The notes under the pieces were generated by a model. The model was not told the origin of the DNA, ran no database searches, and worked only from the letters and a program-made list of their open reading frames with translations. 39,706 nucleotides of DNA, taken from positions 1 through 39,706 of the forward strand of contig JAGTQB010000012.1 of the NCBI GenBank assembly GCA_018396995.1, in the 5' to 3' direction. Both the position numbers and the translations under genes were made by a program. The DNA is from Candidatus Bathyarchaeota archaeon. Its GTDB lineage: Archaea; Thermoproteota; Bathyarchaeia; Bathyarchaeales; DTEX01. Shown piece by piece: positions 15,292-24,834 of this stretch. How positions within the stretch are numbered: the stretch's first letter is position 1; the number at the start of each line of letters is the position of its first letter.

Positions 15292-16242
15292 CTAGAGGGT
15301 TACTATGAATAGCAGTTGCTCCATTAACTCCTTAAACCTATTCCTTATGGTCACCTCTGTAACATTAGCTATCTCAGCTATCTCCCTCTGTGTACGCTTC
15401 TCCCCAATAAGCACAGATGCAATGTAACTAGCCGCAGCAGCCATACCCACAGGTCCTTTGCCAGAGGTTAATCGAGCTCTCGATGCAATCGCAAGAATCT
15501 TATTTGCTATCTCCTCAGCCTTACCTTGGAGTGCTAGCTGATTTGAGAATTTCGAGATATATTGGTTAGCCTTAGGTGGCGGTAGAGCTAAGTCCAGTTC
15601 CTTAATGAGGAAACGGTAGCATCTTCCAACCTCCCTCTTACTTATATTAGCAGCACTTGCGATCTCATCAAGCGATCTAGGTAAGCCGCACTGTCTACAG
15701 GCTATGTATACTGTTGCCGCGCATATTCCTTGAATCGATCTCCCTCTCATAAGGCGCTTTTTAATAATCTTCCTATAAATTATGGAGCTCGTCTCAAGGA
15801 CGCTCTTCGGTAGAGAGAGAACATTAGCTATCTTCGTTATCTCTGAGAGGGCGAAGGCGAGGTTCCTTTCAGACGCGTCTGAAACCCTTATTCTCCTCTG
15901 CCACTTCCTCAACCTGTATATTTGTGCCTTCTGATCAGCATCAAGCTTCTTCCCAAAAATGTCCTTGTCATGCCAATCGATTGTTGTTGAGAGGCCCTTA
16001 TCATGAATTGTGAATGTAATTGGCGCCCCCACCCTAGACCTCTTCTCCTTCTGTTCGTTATCAAAGGCTCTCCACTCCGGACCCTGATCAGCTATCTTCA
16101 TGTCCACCACAAAGCCGCACTCCATGCAAACAACTTCAGCTGCATCGTAATCACGCATAAGTTTGGTGCTACCGCATTCCGGGCATCTCTGAATCTCGCC
16201 TAGGATTGGGGGAAGAGAAGGCACCTCATCATTCTCACTCAT
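15292..16242 (-). CDS. tfb: Transcription initiation factor B (TFB)
   Basis: A 316-residue TFIIB homologue. The N-terminal zinc ribbon uses Cys20, 23, 39 and 42 (CPECG and CMECG). The B-reader/B-linker follows with WRAFDNEQKEKRSRVGAP, then two cyclin folds (about 110-205 and 210-305), the second ending in ANVTEVTIRNRFKELM, the helix-turn-helix that reads the BRE. TFB recruits RNA polymerase to TBP-bound promoters. The start overlaps the end of gar1 by eight bases; this gar1-tfb pairing is common in archaea. Confidence 0.97.
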   Translation of the reverse strand: MSENDEVPSLPPILGEIQRCPECGSTKLMRDYDAAEVVCMECGFVVDMKIADQGPEWRAFDNEQKEKRSRVGAPITFTIHDKGLSTTIDWHDKDIFGKKLDADQKAQIYRLRKWQRRIRVSDASERNLAFALSEITKIANVLSLPKSVLETSSIIYRKIIKKRLMRGRSIQGICAATVYIACRQCGLPRSLDEIASAANISKREVGRCYRFLIKELDLALPPPKANQYISKFSNQLALQGKAEEIANKILAIASRARLTSGKGPVGMAAAASYIASVLIGEKRTQREIAEIANVTEVTIRNRFKELMEQLLFIVTL

Positions 16243-16519
16243 TCCGTCTCTTCCCCCTCACGCCCTTATCTTTGGGCGAAATATAGATTGGCGAATTAAT
16301 GAGTTTTCTGGGATCCTGCTCCATAACTCTTATTTCAATGTAGGGTGATTTAACTGGCCCGAAAATGTCTATGACTTGACCAATGGGCTTTCGCCTAATA
16401 TCAAAGACTGTTGATCCAGGTTTCGGAGCAACTTTGACTTTTGCTACAGCTCTATTACCTTGAATAACATGCAGAATCTCACCGATCTCTTCCAAACTAA
16501 CCCCCACCAAAAAAGACAA
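16235..16519 (-). CDS. gar1: H/ACA RNA-protein complex component Gar1
   Basis: A 94-residue Gar1. The beta-barrel core is visible as EIGEILHVIQGNRAVAKVK and then TVFDIRRKPIGQVIDIFGPVKSPYIEIRV, ending in a basic tail (KDKGVRGKRR). It binds Cbf5 and helps product release in pseudouridylation guided by H/ACA RNAs. The start is TTG 16519; GTTTAAATA near 16540-16548 is about 25 bases upstream, compatible with a leaderless transcript. GTG 16507 is an alternative. It overlaps tfb. Confidence 0.93.
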   Translation of the reverse strand: MSFLVGVSLEEIGEILHVIQGNRAVAKVKVAPKPGSTVFDIRRKPIGQVIDIFGPVKSPYIEIRVMEQDPRKLINSPIYISPKDKGVRGKRRNE

Positions 16520-16556
16520 AAGAGATGATGGCAGACGATTATTTAAACGTTTCTTA

Positions 16557-16850
16557 TTATGGCTGCTGGCAAAGCTTAATTAATTCAGAGGCAACTTCCC
16601 TCAAAACCTGGGATTTATTTTTTCTATCTTTACTCACAGCCACAAAGCCCATCTTAATCCAAGGTAATCTTGGATAACTTGCCTCCGGATGAACCTCATA
16701 TTTTAAACTAAGATTTTTAACTGCCCTTTCAAGCATGCTTATATTTAGAGAACGGACACAAAGCTTCTTCGGTAATCTTCTACCCTCACGCCTAGATCTT
16801 AAAGCATCAAAATAGACTGGCCAAAGTATTATCTCATTTTTTCTACGCAT
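16557..16850 (-). CDS. srp19: Signal recognition particle 19 kDa protein
   Basis: A 97-residue SRP19. The N-terminal IILWPVYFDALRSRREGRRLPK is the diagnostic core that contacts the tips of 7S RNA helices 6 and 8, and YPRLPWIKMGFVAV is the matching second-half strand. It prepares the RNA for binding of SRP54 in co-translational membrane targeting. Length is normal. It follows rps8e by 20 bases. Confidence 0.95.
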   Translation of the reverse strand: MRRKNEIILWPVYFDALRSRREGRRLPKKLCVRSLNISMLERAVKNLSLKYEVHPEASYPRLPWIKMGFVAVSKDRKNKSQVLREVASELIKLCQQP

Positions 16851-16870
16851 CCCTCAATCACAGATAATCT

Positions 16871-17263
16871 TTATGCTTTTTTCTCAATCAATACCGCGTT
16901 TAGGACGCCATCTTGCCCGGGTCTAGACGTCACCTTAACTATCCCTAATGGGGTCTCCAGAAGGCAACCCTTAGTTATTACCCCTCTTCTATCATAGTCC
17001 ACGTTAGCCGGGTTTTCCATGACTCTTAAAATTTCAACCCTTTTTGTTTCTCCAGTTTCCGGATCTGACACATTAACCCATTTGGCGCTTACCAGCCTGA
17101 TTTTTATGTTGCCTCCTTTTCTGCGGCTAATCTTTACCTTATCTTCGCCTAGCTTTGTTTCTATTGGGAGGGACCCCATCTCATACTTCCGCTTCCCTCT
17201 ATACGGTCTCCTCTTACCGCCAGTAGGCTTCCTCTTGTGCAGATCACCATGCCAAACAGACAT
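16871..17263 (-). CDS. rps8e: Small ribosomal subunit protein eS8 (S8e)
   Basis: A 130-residue S8e with the unmistakable start SVWHGDLHKRKPTGGKRRPYRGKRKYEMG, a beta-barrel (KIRLVSAKWVNVSDP), the NPANVDYDRRGVITKG stretch and the C-terminal TSRPGQDGVLNAVLIE. It is a protein of the archaeal and eukaryotic 30S/40S subunit. It lies between scpB and srp19, with gaps of 45 and 20 bases. Confidence 0.97.
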   Translation of the reverse strand: MSVWHGDLHKRKPTGGKRRPYRGKRKYEMGSLPIETKLGEDKVKISRRKGGNIKIRLVSAKWVNVSDPETGETKRVEILRVMENPANVDYDRRGVITKGCLLETPLGIVKVTSRPGQDGVLNAVLIEKKA

Positions 17264-17308
17264 CCAGGATCACACGCATCCTTAAAAATAAGATCATGAA
17301 ATATAAAT

Positions 17309-18046
17309 TTAGCGGATTAAATTTTGCGCATCCCCAGAGTCATGAGTTGCGGTCATCTGCTCCCTACGTTTCAGAACCTGCTCTTCTATTTTAGCCATCT
17401 CTCTTCTATCCTCATCTTCAAGTGACGCTGGTAGAATCTCTTCACCACGCTTCTCAAAAATTCTCCTTAGCTGACGTTTCATAACCTCAATGTTTCGACT
17501 GAGACCGAAGTAATCTGCGAAGAAATCGGTCGTTCTTAAGATATAATCTCTGTTGCACTTTTCCCTGTTGATAAAGCCCATCTTAATGAGCTCCCTAATG
17601 TGGCTGTATGCATGTTTACCCCTTACTTCAATAACCTGTTTCTGTGTTACTGGCTGCTTATATGCTATGTAAGACAGTGTCCTCAGTGGTCCAGCTGTTA
17701 GCAGTGGTCTTATGGCTAGCCTCTTGACTTTATCAGCATATACCGTCTTGAGCTGCATCACGTATCTTCCATCATCAAGCTCAAGTACTTCCATTGCACA
17801 GTTACGCCGCTTATATTCTTCAACGAGCCACCTGGCGAGCTTGCGTACCCTCTCCTGGGAACGTGAACCTACAATGCTACATAGGGTTTTTAGGTCTAGG
17901 GGTCTACCAGCTACATATAATGCCGCTTCAATGAGTCTAACTTTCTCCTTTAAATCCTCAGTCAAATCTTTTCTATTCCCAATACGTAATGCTTTATCAT
18001 CTCTCCCCTCACTTCTCTGAGAGAACTCTGTCGCTAACACCACCAT
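17309..18046 (-). CDS. scpB: Segregation and condensation protein B
   Basis: A 245-residue ScpB (kite) protein with two winged-helix domains: residues about 35-110 (RLIEAALYVAGRPLDLKTLC, then YVMQLKTVYAD) and 115-190 (RTLSYIAYKQPVTQKQVIEVRGKHAYSHIRELIKMGFI). The C-terminal 50 residues are charged and probably disordered. It dimerises on ScpA to close the SMC ring. The gene begins five bases after the scpA stop, so SMC, ScpA and ScpB are made from one message. Confidence 0.93.
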   Translation of the reverse strand: MVVLATEFSQRSEGRDDKALRIGNRKDLTEDLKEKVRLIEAALYVAGRPLDLKTLCSIVGSRSQERVRKLARWLVEEYKRRNCAMEVLELDDGRYVMQLKTVYADKVKRLAIRPLLTAGPLRTLSYIAYKQPVTQKQVIEVRGKHAYSHIRELIKMGFINREKCNRDYILRTTDFFADYFGLSRNIEVMKRQLRRIFEKRGEEILPASLEDEDRREMAKIEEQVLKRREQMTATHDSGDAQNLIR

Positions 18047-18050
18047 TTCA

Positions 18051-18728
18051 TTATTCCCCGCTACTAATCGCTATATATATTTCATCCGAATCTTCGGTCT
18101 GAAGGAGTGAAATTTTACCTCTATGGGCTAAAAATAACAAAATTATGAAAGTTTTAATGGCCTCAATCTTACTTAAGCCCTTTATGAGACTTGAGAACGT
18201 CACCGTCTCGCCCATTTTATGGAGCATGCATATTTTCTTGAAGAGCCCCTCAAGCATCTCTTCAATTTCTAATAGGAAAGCACTTATTATTGGCGTGAAC
18301 TCGGAGGGCGCCAGCACCGGTTTATCTCTAACCTTGAGGGATACGGAAGACTCATGCTGTAGTGCCTCCTCAAGAGCGGTGAGCAAGCTTTCTAGGGTTG
18401 TTGTCGTAAGCTCGTAGCGTAGTGGCGGAAGGAGGACGGGAACTACTTCGGCGCTTCTCGTAGACTCTTTGGGCTCTATCTGACCCTGGGGCTGAGACCT
18501 TTCAAACCTTAGGAGGAAATTTGATTTCAGAAGGTATATGAGGGCTGATGAATCTAGGGCGACGCCGGAAGCTCTAAAGTCTATAATGGCCCTCCGTTCC
18601 ATTTCTTCGAGGAAGGAGAGTAGGAGGAATGCTATGTTAATGCTCCATGGATCAACCCTCTGTAAGCGTTGTGGATCAAAGAGTATATCCCAGGGAGGTC
18701 TAAGATAAAATGGTCTAATCTCGCTCAT
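18051..18728 (-). CDS. scpA: Segregation and condensation protein A (kleisin)
   Basis: A 225-residue short archaeal kleisin. The N-terminal helices DPWSINIAFLLLSFLEEME and the SALIYLLKSNFLLRFE segment match the region that contacts the SMC neck, the middle is variable (SQPQGQIEPKES), and the C-terminal winged helix (EEMLEGLFKKICMLHK, TVTFSSLIKGLSKIEAIKTF) binds the SMC cap. The ATG overlaps the smc stop (ATGA). Confidence 0.9.
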   Translation of the reverse strand: MSEIRPFYLRPPWDILFDPQRLQRVDPWSINIAFLLLSFLEEMERRAIIDFRASGVALDSSALIYLLKSNFLLRFERSQPQGQIEPKESTRSAEVVPVLLPPLRYELTTTTLESLLTALEEALQHESSVSLKVRDKPVLAPSEFTPIISAFLLEIEEMLEGLFKKICMLHKMGETVTFSSLIKGLSKIEAIKTFIILLFLAHRGKISLLQTEDSDEIYIAISSGE

Positions 18729-21700
18729 TTAGCTATCACACCCTTCAGAGTCATTGAAACTACATGTGAGGCGCCGCTCCGCCCATAAACGCCGTAAACC
18801 TTATCAGCCTTGCTAATCATCTCCGGCTTAAGAGTTATAACTATAAATTGAAGCTGTTTACTCGCAGCTTCATTAGCGAGGAGCTCGCCGAGTCTCTCTA
18901 CGTGAAATGCATCTAAATGGGCATCTATTTCATCAAAGAGGTAAAAGGATGCTGGTGAGAATTCCTGTAGGGCTAGGAGGAAAGCCACGGCTGAAACCGA
19001 TCTCTCCCCACTACTTGCGCCGCTTACTGGTATTGGAGACTTATTTGGGAATTGAACTATCATGTCCACGCCTCCGGAGAAGGGGCTCTCCGGGTTCTCA
19101 AGCTTCAGGTAGGCGCTTCCTCCCCCCGTCAACCTAGAGAAATAACTGTTTACCTTCTCATTTATCCTGTTAAAGGCATCCATGAAAATTTTAATTTTCT
19201 TTTGCTCAATCTCGTCAATAAACTTGAGTATTGCTTCCCTCTCCCTCTCGAGCTCATTTAGTCTCGTGGAGATCTCTCTATAACGTGAGACTTCCTCTAT
19301 ATATTGGGATTCAGCGAGTTGATTTATAGCTCCTATATGCTTGAGCTCCTCTTCAATTGCCCTTATCCATGAGTTGAGTTCACTGATGGATAAGCCCTCC
19401 TGAATATCCAGCGGTTTCTCATATCCGAAGTCTTTTAACCGCTCCCTCAACCTATTTATTTGGAGATGAACCGATTGCACCCTAATCTTCAAGTCATTTA
19501 TGGTTTTCATCTCCCTCTCATATTCTATGTCTAGTTTAGATATCTCCGCTTCAAGGGAGTCTATCTGAGATGTAAAGCTTCCTATTCTCTCTTTAGCCTC
19601 CTGTATTTCCATTGAGAGCCTTTCTCTGTCCCTATTAACCTCCTCAATCTTCCTGCGTATTTCCTCCTCTTCCCCAAGGTATCTCTCCAACTCTCTTTCT
19701 AAGTTGCTGATTTGCGCTGAAACTTCATTGAGCTGCGCTAATGAAGCTTCCATATCCTTCTTTAAAACCCTCTCAACCCTAGCCCTTAAGGTTGATAACT
19801 CTGACTCAACACTACTATACTTCTGCTTAAGATTAATTAGCTCCTGAGCAATTTCAGCCCGCTTCTTCTCAACATCTTGGATCTTCAGGAAATCAATTTC
19901 ACTCTTTAGGCGCTCATGCTCTTCGCTTAAAGGTTTCTCCACCTCGCTTAGCTCTTTAAGTCTCTCCTCAATATAGACAAGCCTTTCACGCCCATTATTT
20001 ACACGGTTCACTAAGTCCGCCATAACAGATTCCAAGCGCTTGATCTGTGCATCAGCCTGAAGTAAGCTCTTCTTAACACGGTCGACCTCAGCCTCGATCT
20101 TAGCCGATGATTCTGAGAGATTCATAATTTCATTCTGGATCCTAGAGATCTCGCCCTCAAGCTCCGCAATAATGTTCTCCCTATTATCGAGATGCCTTTT
20201 TAGGGCGGAGACAGCTTTATCCAAGCTTTTTAGAGATTCGTCGCTTGGTATAAAGGATGATAAGTCAATATACTTCCTATGGACGCCGCTCTCAACTCCT
20301 CCCCAAGCCTCATAAAGACTCCCATCTGTTGTGACCACCCTGAATCCATCCTTTGACGCCCTCATCGCAGCATCCTCGCTTAAGGCTAGCAGAGTATCTC
20401 CAAAGACAAATTCCACGGCCGGTTTATAGCGCTCATCACAATAGACGAAGGATGAAACCCTGCCTAAAATGCCGTCAATATCGACGGCTCTATCTATAAT
20501 GTTGCTTGGTGAAAGGTTTTTGAGGGGGATAACCTTTATTCTTCCAATTTTCATACGTTTAAGGGTCTCTATACACGTAAATGCGACATTCATATCCTCA
20601 ACGATTAGTGAGTCGAGCCAACCTGAGGCGGCTGCCTCAATAGCCTTAATGTATTCGCCGTCAACCTTTATAAGATCCCTCAGCCTACCATACACTCCAT
20701 TTATCACGCCAGTAGCGCTCAGCTCCTCAATGTACCTTAAAGCCATTTCCTCCGGCTTAATCTTCTTAAGGAGGTTTTTCTGAGTCTCAAATTTTATGAG
20801 GGCTTCTCTGGCCATTTCAGCTATCTTCTCAGCCTCTTTAATCTCTTCTTCGATAGTCGACCTCCTTTTAACGCGCCTTTCTAACGTCGATTTCAGAGCT
20901 TCAATATGCTTTTTCTGGGCGCCTGCAGTCTCCTCAAGTCCCGAAAGTAGTTCTTGGAGCTTCTTTTGCGTGGACAATAATTCTTCCCTTTTGCTTTTTA
21001 AATCCTCAATCCTCTGGGTGTAGACGTTTATCTCGGATTGAAGTCTAGTACGCTCACCCTCAAGCTCTATTCTCTCCCTACGTATTTTATCTATCCGTCT
21101 CTCCAGCTCACTTATTTGCCTGGCTTTCTCCTCAAATATCAACTTAACCTCGGAGAGATCCTTTAATATGGAGTTGTAGATTGCCTGTTTCTCCCCCAAA
21201 TCTTTACTTAGATGCTCAAGGAGGGCTGTTAGCTGGCTTATCTTCTCCTCGGAGCTTAAGAGCTCATTTTTTATAAGTGCTATTTGCTGCTCAAGTCTCT
21301 CCTTAGTATGCTTTAGTTTATTGAGGCTTAACCGCCCAGCATCCACTTTGGAGAGTATCTCATTGAGCCTAGACCTTAGGCTTCTCAGGTTTACTTCGAT
21401 ATCGATCATCCGACTATTCTTTTCTTGAAATTCATCAAAGCCTATTTTACGCAGTTCGCCCTCAAGCTCCCTGCGCTTAGCCTTAAGAGATTCTCTCCGC
21501 TCCGATAGCAGCTTACATCTTTCCTCAGCCTTAGATAATTCATCCAAGAGCTTCTTGGATTCGGCTTCAAGCTCCCCTATGTTCCAAGAAATCTTCATTG
21601 ATTCGAACAGCGCCAACTCTTTTCTAAGTAAATTGTAGCGTAAGAGGTTATTTCGCTCCCTTTCTAAGTTCTCTACTCTCCTCTGAACCTCACTTATCTG

Positions 21701-22285
21701 TCCAAGGGCAGTCTTTATCGCCACATCAGCCTCTTTAAGCTTCTGCTCCGCCTCCGCCTTCTCAGCATCATATTGAGCTATCCCAAGCATATCCTCAATA
21801 ATCTTCCTACGCTCAATAGTCGATATCTCAGCCATTCTAGTGAGAGTCCCCTGTAGAACAATGTTATGACCGTAGGGTGTTATGCCAGCTACTGATAGGA
21901 CTTCAAGTAAATGGGCTCTCGGAACCCTTCGGCCATTAATTCTATAGACGCTCTCACCATTCTTATCAATCTCACGGGCTATTGTCACCGTCGTCGTCTC
22001 CACAGGTATGCACCCATCAGAATTATCGAACTGAATGGCTACCTTAGCTATGTTTTTCCTGATGCCAGACTTATCTCCCCCATTAAATATTAGGTTCGAG
22101 AAATTCTCAACCCTAAGTCTCTTAGCGCTAAGCTCACCGAGACAAAAGAGGATCGCATCAATGATATTAGTCTTACCACTACCATTCGGACCAGTTATTA
22201 CAGTAAACCCTTTATCAAACGTTAGTACGGTCTTTAACCCGAACGTTTTAAATCCATCTATCTCAACGCGCTTAATATACGGCAT
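18725..22285 (-). CDS. smc: Chromosome segregation ATPase SMC
   Basis: A 1186-residue SMC. Walker A is GPNGSGKTN near residue 33. Two long coiled coils flank the hinge (about 520-670, VYGRLRDLIKVDGEYIKAIE to HRKYIDLSSF). The C-terminal head has Walker B FYLFDEIDAHLD and a signature loop reading SGASSGERS instead of the usual LSGGE. The head homodimerises on ATP and the ring compacts and segregates DNA. It follows a DUF2096-like gene by 49 bases and overlaps scpA. Confidence 0.97.
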   Translation of the reverse strand: MPYIKRVEIDGFKTFGLKTVLTFDKGFTVITGPNGSGKTNIIDAILFCLGELSAKRLRVENFSNLIFNGGDKSGIRKNIAKVAIQFDNSDGCIPVETTTVTIAREIDKNGESVYRINGRRVPRAHLLEVLSVAGITPYGHNIVLQGTLTRMAEISTIERRKIIEDMLGIAQYDAEKAEAEQKLKEADVAIKTALGQISEVQRRVENLERERNNLLRYNLLRKELALFESMKISWNIGELEAESKKLLDELSKAEERCKLLSERRESLKAKRRELEGELRKIGFDEFQEKNSRMIDIEVNLRSLRSRLNEILSKVDAGRLSLNKLKHTKERLEQQIALIKNELLSSEEKISQLTALLEHLSKDLGEKQAIYNSILKDLSEVKLIFEEKARQISELERRIDKIRRERIELEGERTRLQSEINVYTQRIEDLKSKREELLSTQKKLQELLSGLEETAGAQKKHIEALKSTLERRVKRRSTIEEEIKEAEKIAEMAREALIKFETQKNLLKKIKPEEMALRYIEELSATGVINGVYGRLRDLIKVDGEYIKAIEAAASGWLDSLIVEDMNVAFTCIETLKRMKIGRIKVIPLKNLSPSNIIDRAVDIDGILGRVSSFVYCDERYKPAVEFVFGDTLLALSEDAAMRASKDGFRVVTTDGSLYEAWGGVESGVHRKYIDLSSFIPSDESLKSLDKAVSALKRHLDNRENIIAELEGEISRIQNEIMNLSESSAKIEAEVDRVKKSLLQADAQIKRLESVMADLVNRVNNGRERLVYIEERLKELSEVEKPLSEEHERLKSEIDFLKIQDVEKKRAEIAQELINLKQKYSSVESELSTLRARVERVLKKDMEASLAQLNEVSAQISNLERELERYLGEEEEIRRKIEEVNRDRERLSMEIQEAKERIGSFTSQIDSLEAEISKLDIEYEREMKTINDLKIRVQSVHLQINRLRERLKDFGYEKPLDIQEGLSISELNSWIRAIEEELKHIGAINQLAESQYIEEVSRYREISTRLNELEREREAILKFIDEIEQKKIKIFMDAFNRINEKVNSYFSRLTGGGSAYLKLENPESPFSGGVDMIVQFPNKSPIPVSGASSGERSVSAVAFLLALQEFSPASFYLFDEIDAHLDAFHVERLGELLANEAASKQLQFIVITLKPEMISKADKVYGVYGRSGASHVVSMTLKGVIAK

Positions 22286-22334
22286 TCCTCATTTTTCTCC
22301 CTAATATTGATCCCTCCATTAGCTAAGCAGGGTT

Positions 22335-22862
22335 TTAAATGGATGAATGACTTTCTCTGAGGGCGCGCGTCCTCTCAGATAACTTCCTAACAAAAGCCTT
22401 TAATTTCTCCTCAGCACCATACACAAGCACATATCCGTCCTCTTCAACCCTAAATTTTAGGTTTAGTTCACTGGCGGTCTCCTCAATAAATTCAAGTGGA
22501 GTTATCTCCGACACCTGAATTCTAACCCACCTCTCCCCTCTTGGTAAGCCTGGACGAAATCTTGTTGGCTCCTCAAGAATAAAGCCCTCAGTCTCAAGCT
22601 CACATAGTTTCCTCAAAATATTATCGATATATTCCTCTCCAAACATATCCCTCGCAGCAGACAAGACGTAGCTCTCCACATTGCTTAAAAGCTCTTCTAA
22701 ACGGGCAATACTTTCCGCGCGAGTTCTATCAGCCTTAACAACCTCTATCATCACCTTAGCGGAACGTAGATCATTAATTACGTTTTGCGGCACCCTCCCC
22801 CCACGCTTATATAGCTCAACGATGACGTCAGACAGTATTTTCCAGCGTGCATCCCAGCTCAT
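22335..22862 (-). CDS. DUF2096-like archaeal protein upstream of smc
   Basis: 175 residues from ATG 22862, which has GGTG seven bases upstream. An in-frame extension to 22961 looks unrelated. The protein opens MSWDARWKILSDVIVELYKR, continues with LRSAKVMIEVVKADRTRAES and a coiled helix NVESYVLSAARDMFGEEYID, and ends with a small beta domain carrying RWVRIQVSE and FRVEEDGYVLVYGAEEKLKAF. This pattern is what I remember of DUF2096, an archaeal family of unknown role. Position at the head of the smc-scpA-scpB run suggests a chromosome-related job; that is inference. Confidence 0.75.
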   Translation of the reverse strand: MSWDARWKILSDVIVELYKRGGRVPQNVINDLRSAKVMIEVVKADRTRAESIARLEELLSNVESYVLSAARDMFGEEYIDNILRKLCELETEGFILEEPTRFRPGLPRGERWVRIQVSEITPLEFIEETASELNLKFRVEEDGYVLVYGAEEKLKAFVRKLSERTRALRESHSSI

Positions 22863-23082
22863 AAAAGCACCCTGCAAAACAAATAGGGTTAATTCGGTCA
22901 TAAGCTTATCGCATGAAAAGTAATTCACTGTAACGTTATAATTATGTAGCATAACACCCACGCCATAAAAATCGTGTCAACACTAAATAATTATTAATTT
23001 CTAATATGCTGACCTACATGTATAAAATAGCAGTAGAAGAGGAAGAGAAATAAGGGGCTGAGTAATTTCTCCTTCTAAGGAT

Positions 23083-23451
23083 ATGTGTAGCTCAGGTTTT
23101 AGGATAAAGCAGGTGATCGTGCTTAGATCTGATATAAAGATGAGCCCAGGGAAGGCTGCGGCACAGGCTAGTCACGCGGCTGTCTCCTCAGCTGAGGAAG
23201 CTAGAAGGAATTATCCATCTTGGTGGAGGGAGTGGATTGAGGGGGGTCAATGTAAAATTATATTGAAGGCAAATTCGGAGACAGAATTGCTGGAGATGGA
23301 GAGGAAGGCTAGGGACATGAAGCTCCCAACAGCCCTCATAACTGACATGGGTTTAACGGAGCTGGAGCCGGGGACAATAACCGCCCTTGGAATAGGACCA
23401 GCTCCATCAAACCTAATAGACAAGATTACTGGAAGCTTACCGTTATATTGA
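23083..23451 (+). CDS. pth2: Peptidyl-tRNA hydrolase 2
   Basis: A 122-residue Pth2. The active-site segment KMSPGKAAAQASHAAV is intact, followed by WREWIEGGQCKIILK, ITDMGLTELEPGTITALGIGP and the terminal GSLPLY. It recycles tRNAs from peptidyl-tRNA released by stalled ribosomes, in the same salvage area as RqcH. AAGGAT precedes the ATG, and a TATAAAATA element lies about 60 bases upstream. truD starts nine bases after its stop. Confidence 0.96.
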   Translation: MCSSGFRIKQVIVLRSDIKMSPGKAAAQASHAAVSSAEEARRNYPSWWREWIEGGQCKIILKANSETELLEMERKARDMKLPTALITDMGLTELEPGTITALGIGPAPSNLIDKITGSLPLY

Positions 23452-23460
23452 GGATTAAAT

Positions 23461-24834
23461 ATGCTTAAGGTTTCAAGTATAGAGGAGAACGCTGGAATAG
23501 AAGTTTATGCGACTGAGTGTAGGGGGGTAGGGGGCTCTATAAAAAGGGTCCCTGAGGACTTTATAGTTGAGGAGATATTAGTCGACGGTTCTAAGGCTTC
23601 TGTTAAACTGGATGAAAACGTCGCCAACAACCTCGCTGGGCATGGCCGCTACCTTATCTGCGTCCTCATTAAGAGGGGGGTGGATACAATATTGGCTATA
23701 GAGGAGATAGCTGACAAATTAGGAGTTAGTCCTGACAGGATTGGATTCGCTGGAATAAAGGATACCAATGCCCTAACAGCTCAATATATAAGTATAGGCG
23801 GCATTCCAGCCAACAAAATATCGCTAGTAAATGTTGAGGGGCTTCTAATTAAACCACTTGGCTACTCCAATGAGGAAATGTCACCAAAGAAACTCTTTGG
23901 AAATAGGTTCACAATAACTGTTAGGGGGATAACGCTTAAGGAGAAGACTATTAGGAGAAGGATTGAGAAAATAATGAGCGAGATAAAGGATTTCGGCGGC
24001 ATACCGAACTTCTTCGGCCACCAAAGGTTTGGGACAATAAGACCCATAACGCATATTGTCGGCAAATATATTATTAAGGGGGATTTTGAGGGGGCTGCCC
24101 TAACATTCTTAACGTATGTTAGCCCTTTTGAGGGGCCAAAGGCTAGGGAAGCCAGAAGGGAGTTGGCTGAGACGATGGATTTCAAAAGGGCCCTCAAAAG
24201 GTTTCCTGAGACATTGATGTATGAGAGACTAGTCCTCGAGCACCTAGCGAAAAGTCCAAGGGATTACATAGGGGCATTTCATAAGCTCCCAGCGAATCTT
24301 CGAAGGCTCTTCATTCAATCGTACCAGTCATACCTTTTCAACAGGTTCTTAAGCGAGAGGATAAAACGTGACATACCATTAGAGGAGGCGCAAACTGGAG
24401 ACTATGTCGTAAGACTGAGCAGCCTAGGACTACCGACAAGAAAATTTATCAGGGTTAAAGACAGCAATATTTCCTCAGTGAATGAGGAGATTAAAGCTGG
24501 AAGAGCAGCCGTAGCGCTGCCGCTCATAGGCCCAAAGCAGCCGCCCTCAGAGGGACTGCAGGGGGAGATTGAAAGAGAAATTCTTGAGAGAGAGAATGTC
24601 TCAGGTGAGGACTTTAAGAGGGCAAGTATAATTAAAGTTAACCTTTTCGGCGGGTTAAGGGTGGCATTAGAGAGAGTGATGGATTTAAGGGCAAGAGTCA
24701 TCTCCGAAGAAGGAGCCGCTGAGAACAGCGTTAAGTTCGAATTCACCCTCCACAAGGGCACATATGCAACCATAGTCTTAAGGGAGTTTATGAAGCCAAG
24801 AAATGATAGAGAGTTGATAGAAAGCGGCTTTTAA
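23461..24834 (+). CDS. truD: tRNA pseudouridine synthase D
   Basis: A 457-residue TruD. The catalytic Asp101 is in GFAGIKDTNALTAQYISI, and the NFFGHQRFG motif and an inserted TRUD domain (SPFEGPKAREARRE..., FIQSYQSYLFNRFLSER) are present. Archaeal TruD makes pseudouridine 13 in tRNA and is longer than the bacterial enzyme because of the insertion. It forms a two-gene unit with pth2. A short basic micro-ORF begins within its stop codon. Confidence 0.96.
   Translation: MLKVSSIEENAGIEVYATECRGVGGSIKRVPEDFIVEEILVDGSKASVKLDENVANNLAGHGRYLICVLIKRGVDTILAIEEIADKLGVSPDRIGFAGIKDTNALTAQYISIGGIPANKISLVNVEGLLIKPLGYSNEEMSPKKLFGNRFTITVRGITLKEKTIRRRIEKIMSEIKDFGGIPNFFGHQRFGTIRPITHIVGKYIIKGDFEGAALTFLTYVSPFEGPKAREARRELAETMDFKRALKRFPETLMYERLVLEHLAKSPRDYIGAFHKLPANLRRLFIQSYQSYLFNRFLSERIKRDIPLEEAQTGDYVVRLSSLGLPTRKFIRVKDSNISSVNEEIKAGRAAVALPLIGPKQPPSEGLQGEIEREILERENVSGEDFKRASIIKVNLFGGLRVALERVMDLRARVISEEGAAENSVKFEFTLHKGTYATIVLREFMKPRNDRELIESGF

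Noticed and set aside
22863-22961. 33-codon N-terminal extension of the DUF2096-like protein
   Set aside because: The MSWDARWK start has a GGTG SD and the extension looks unrelated to a protein family.
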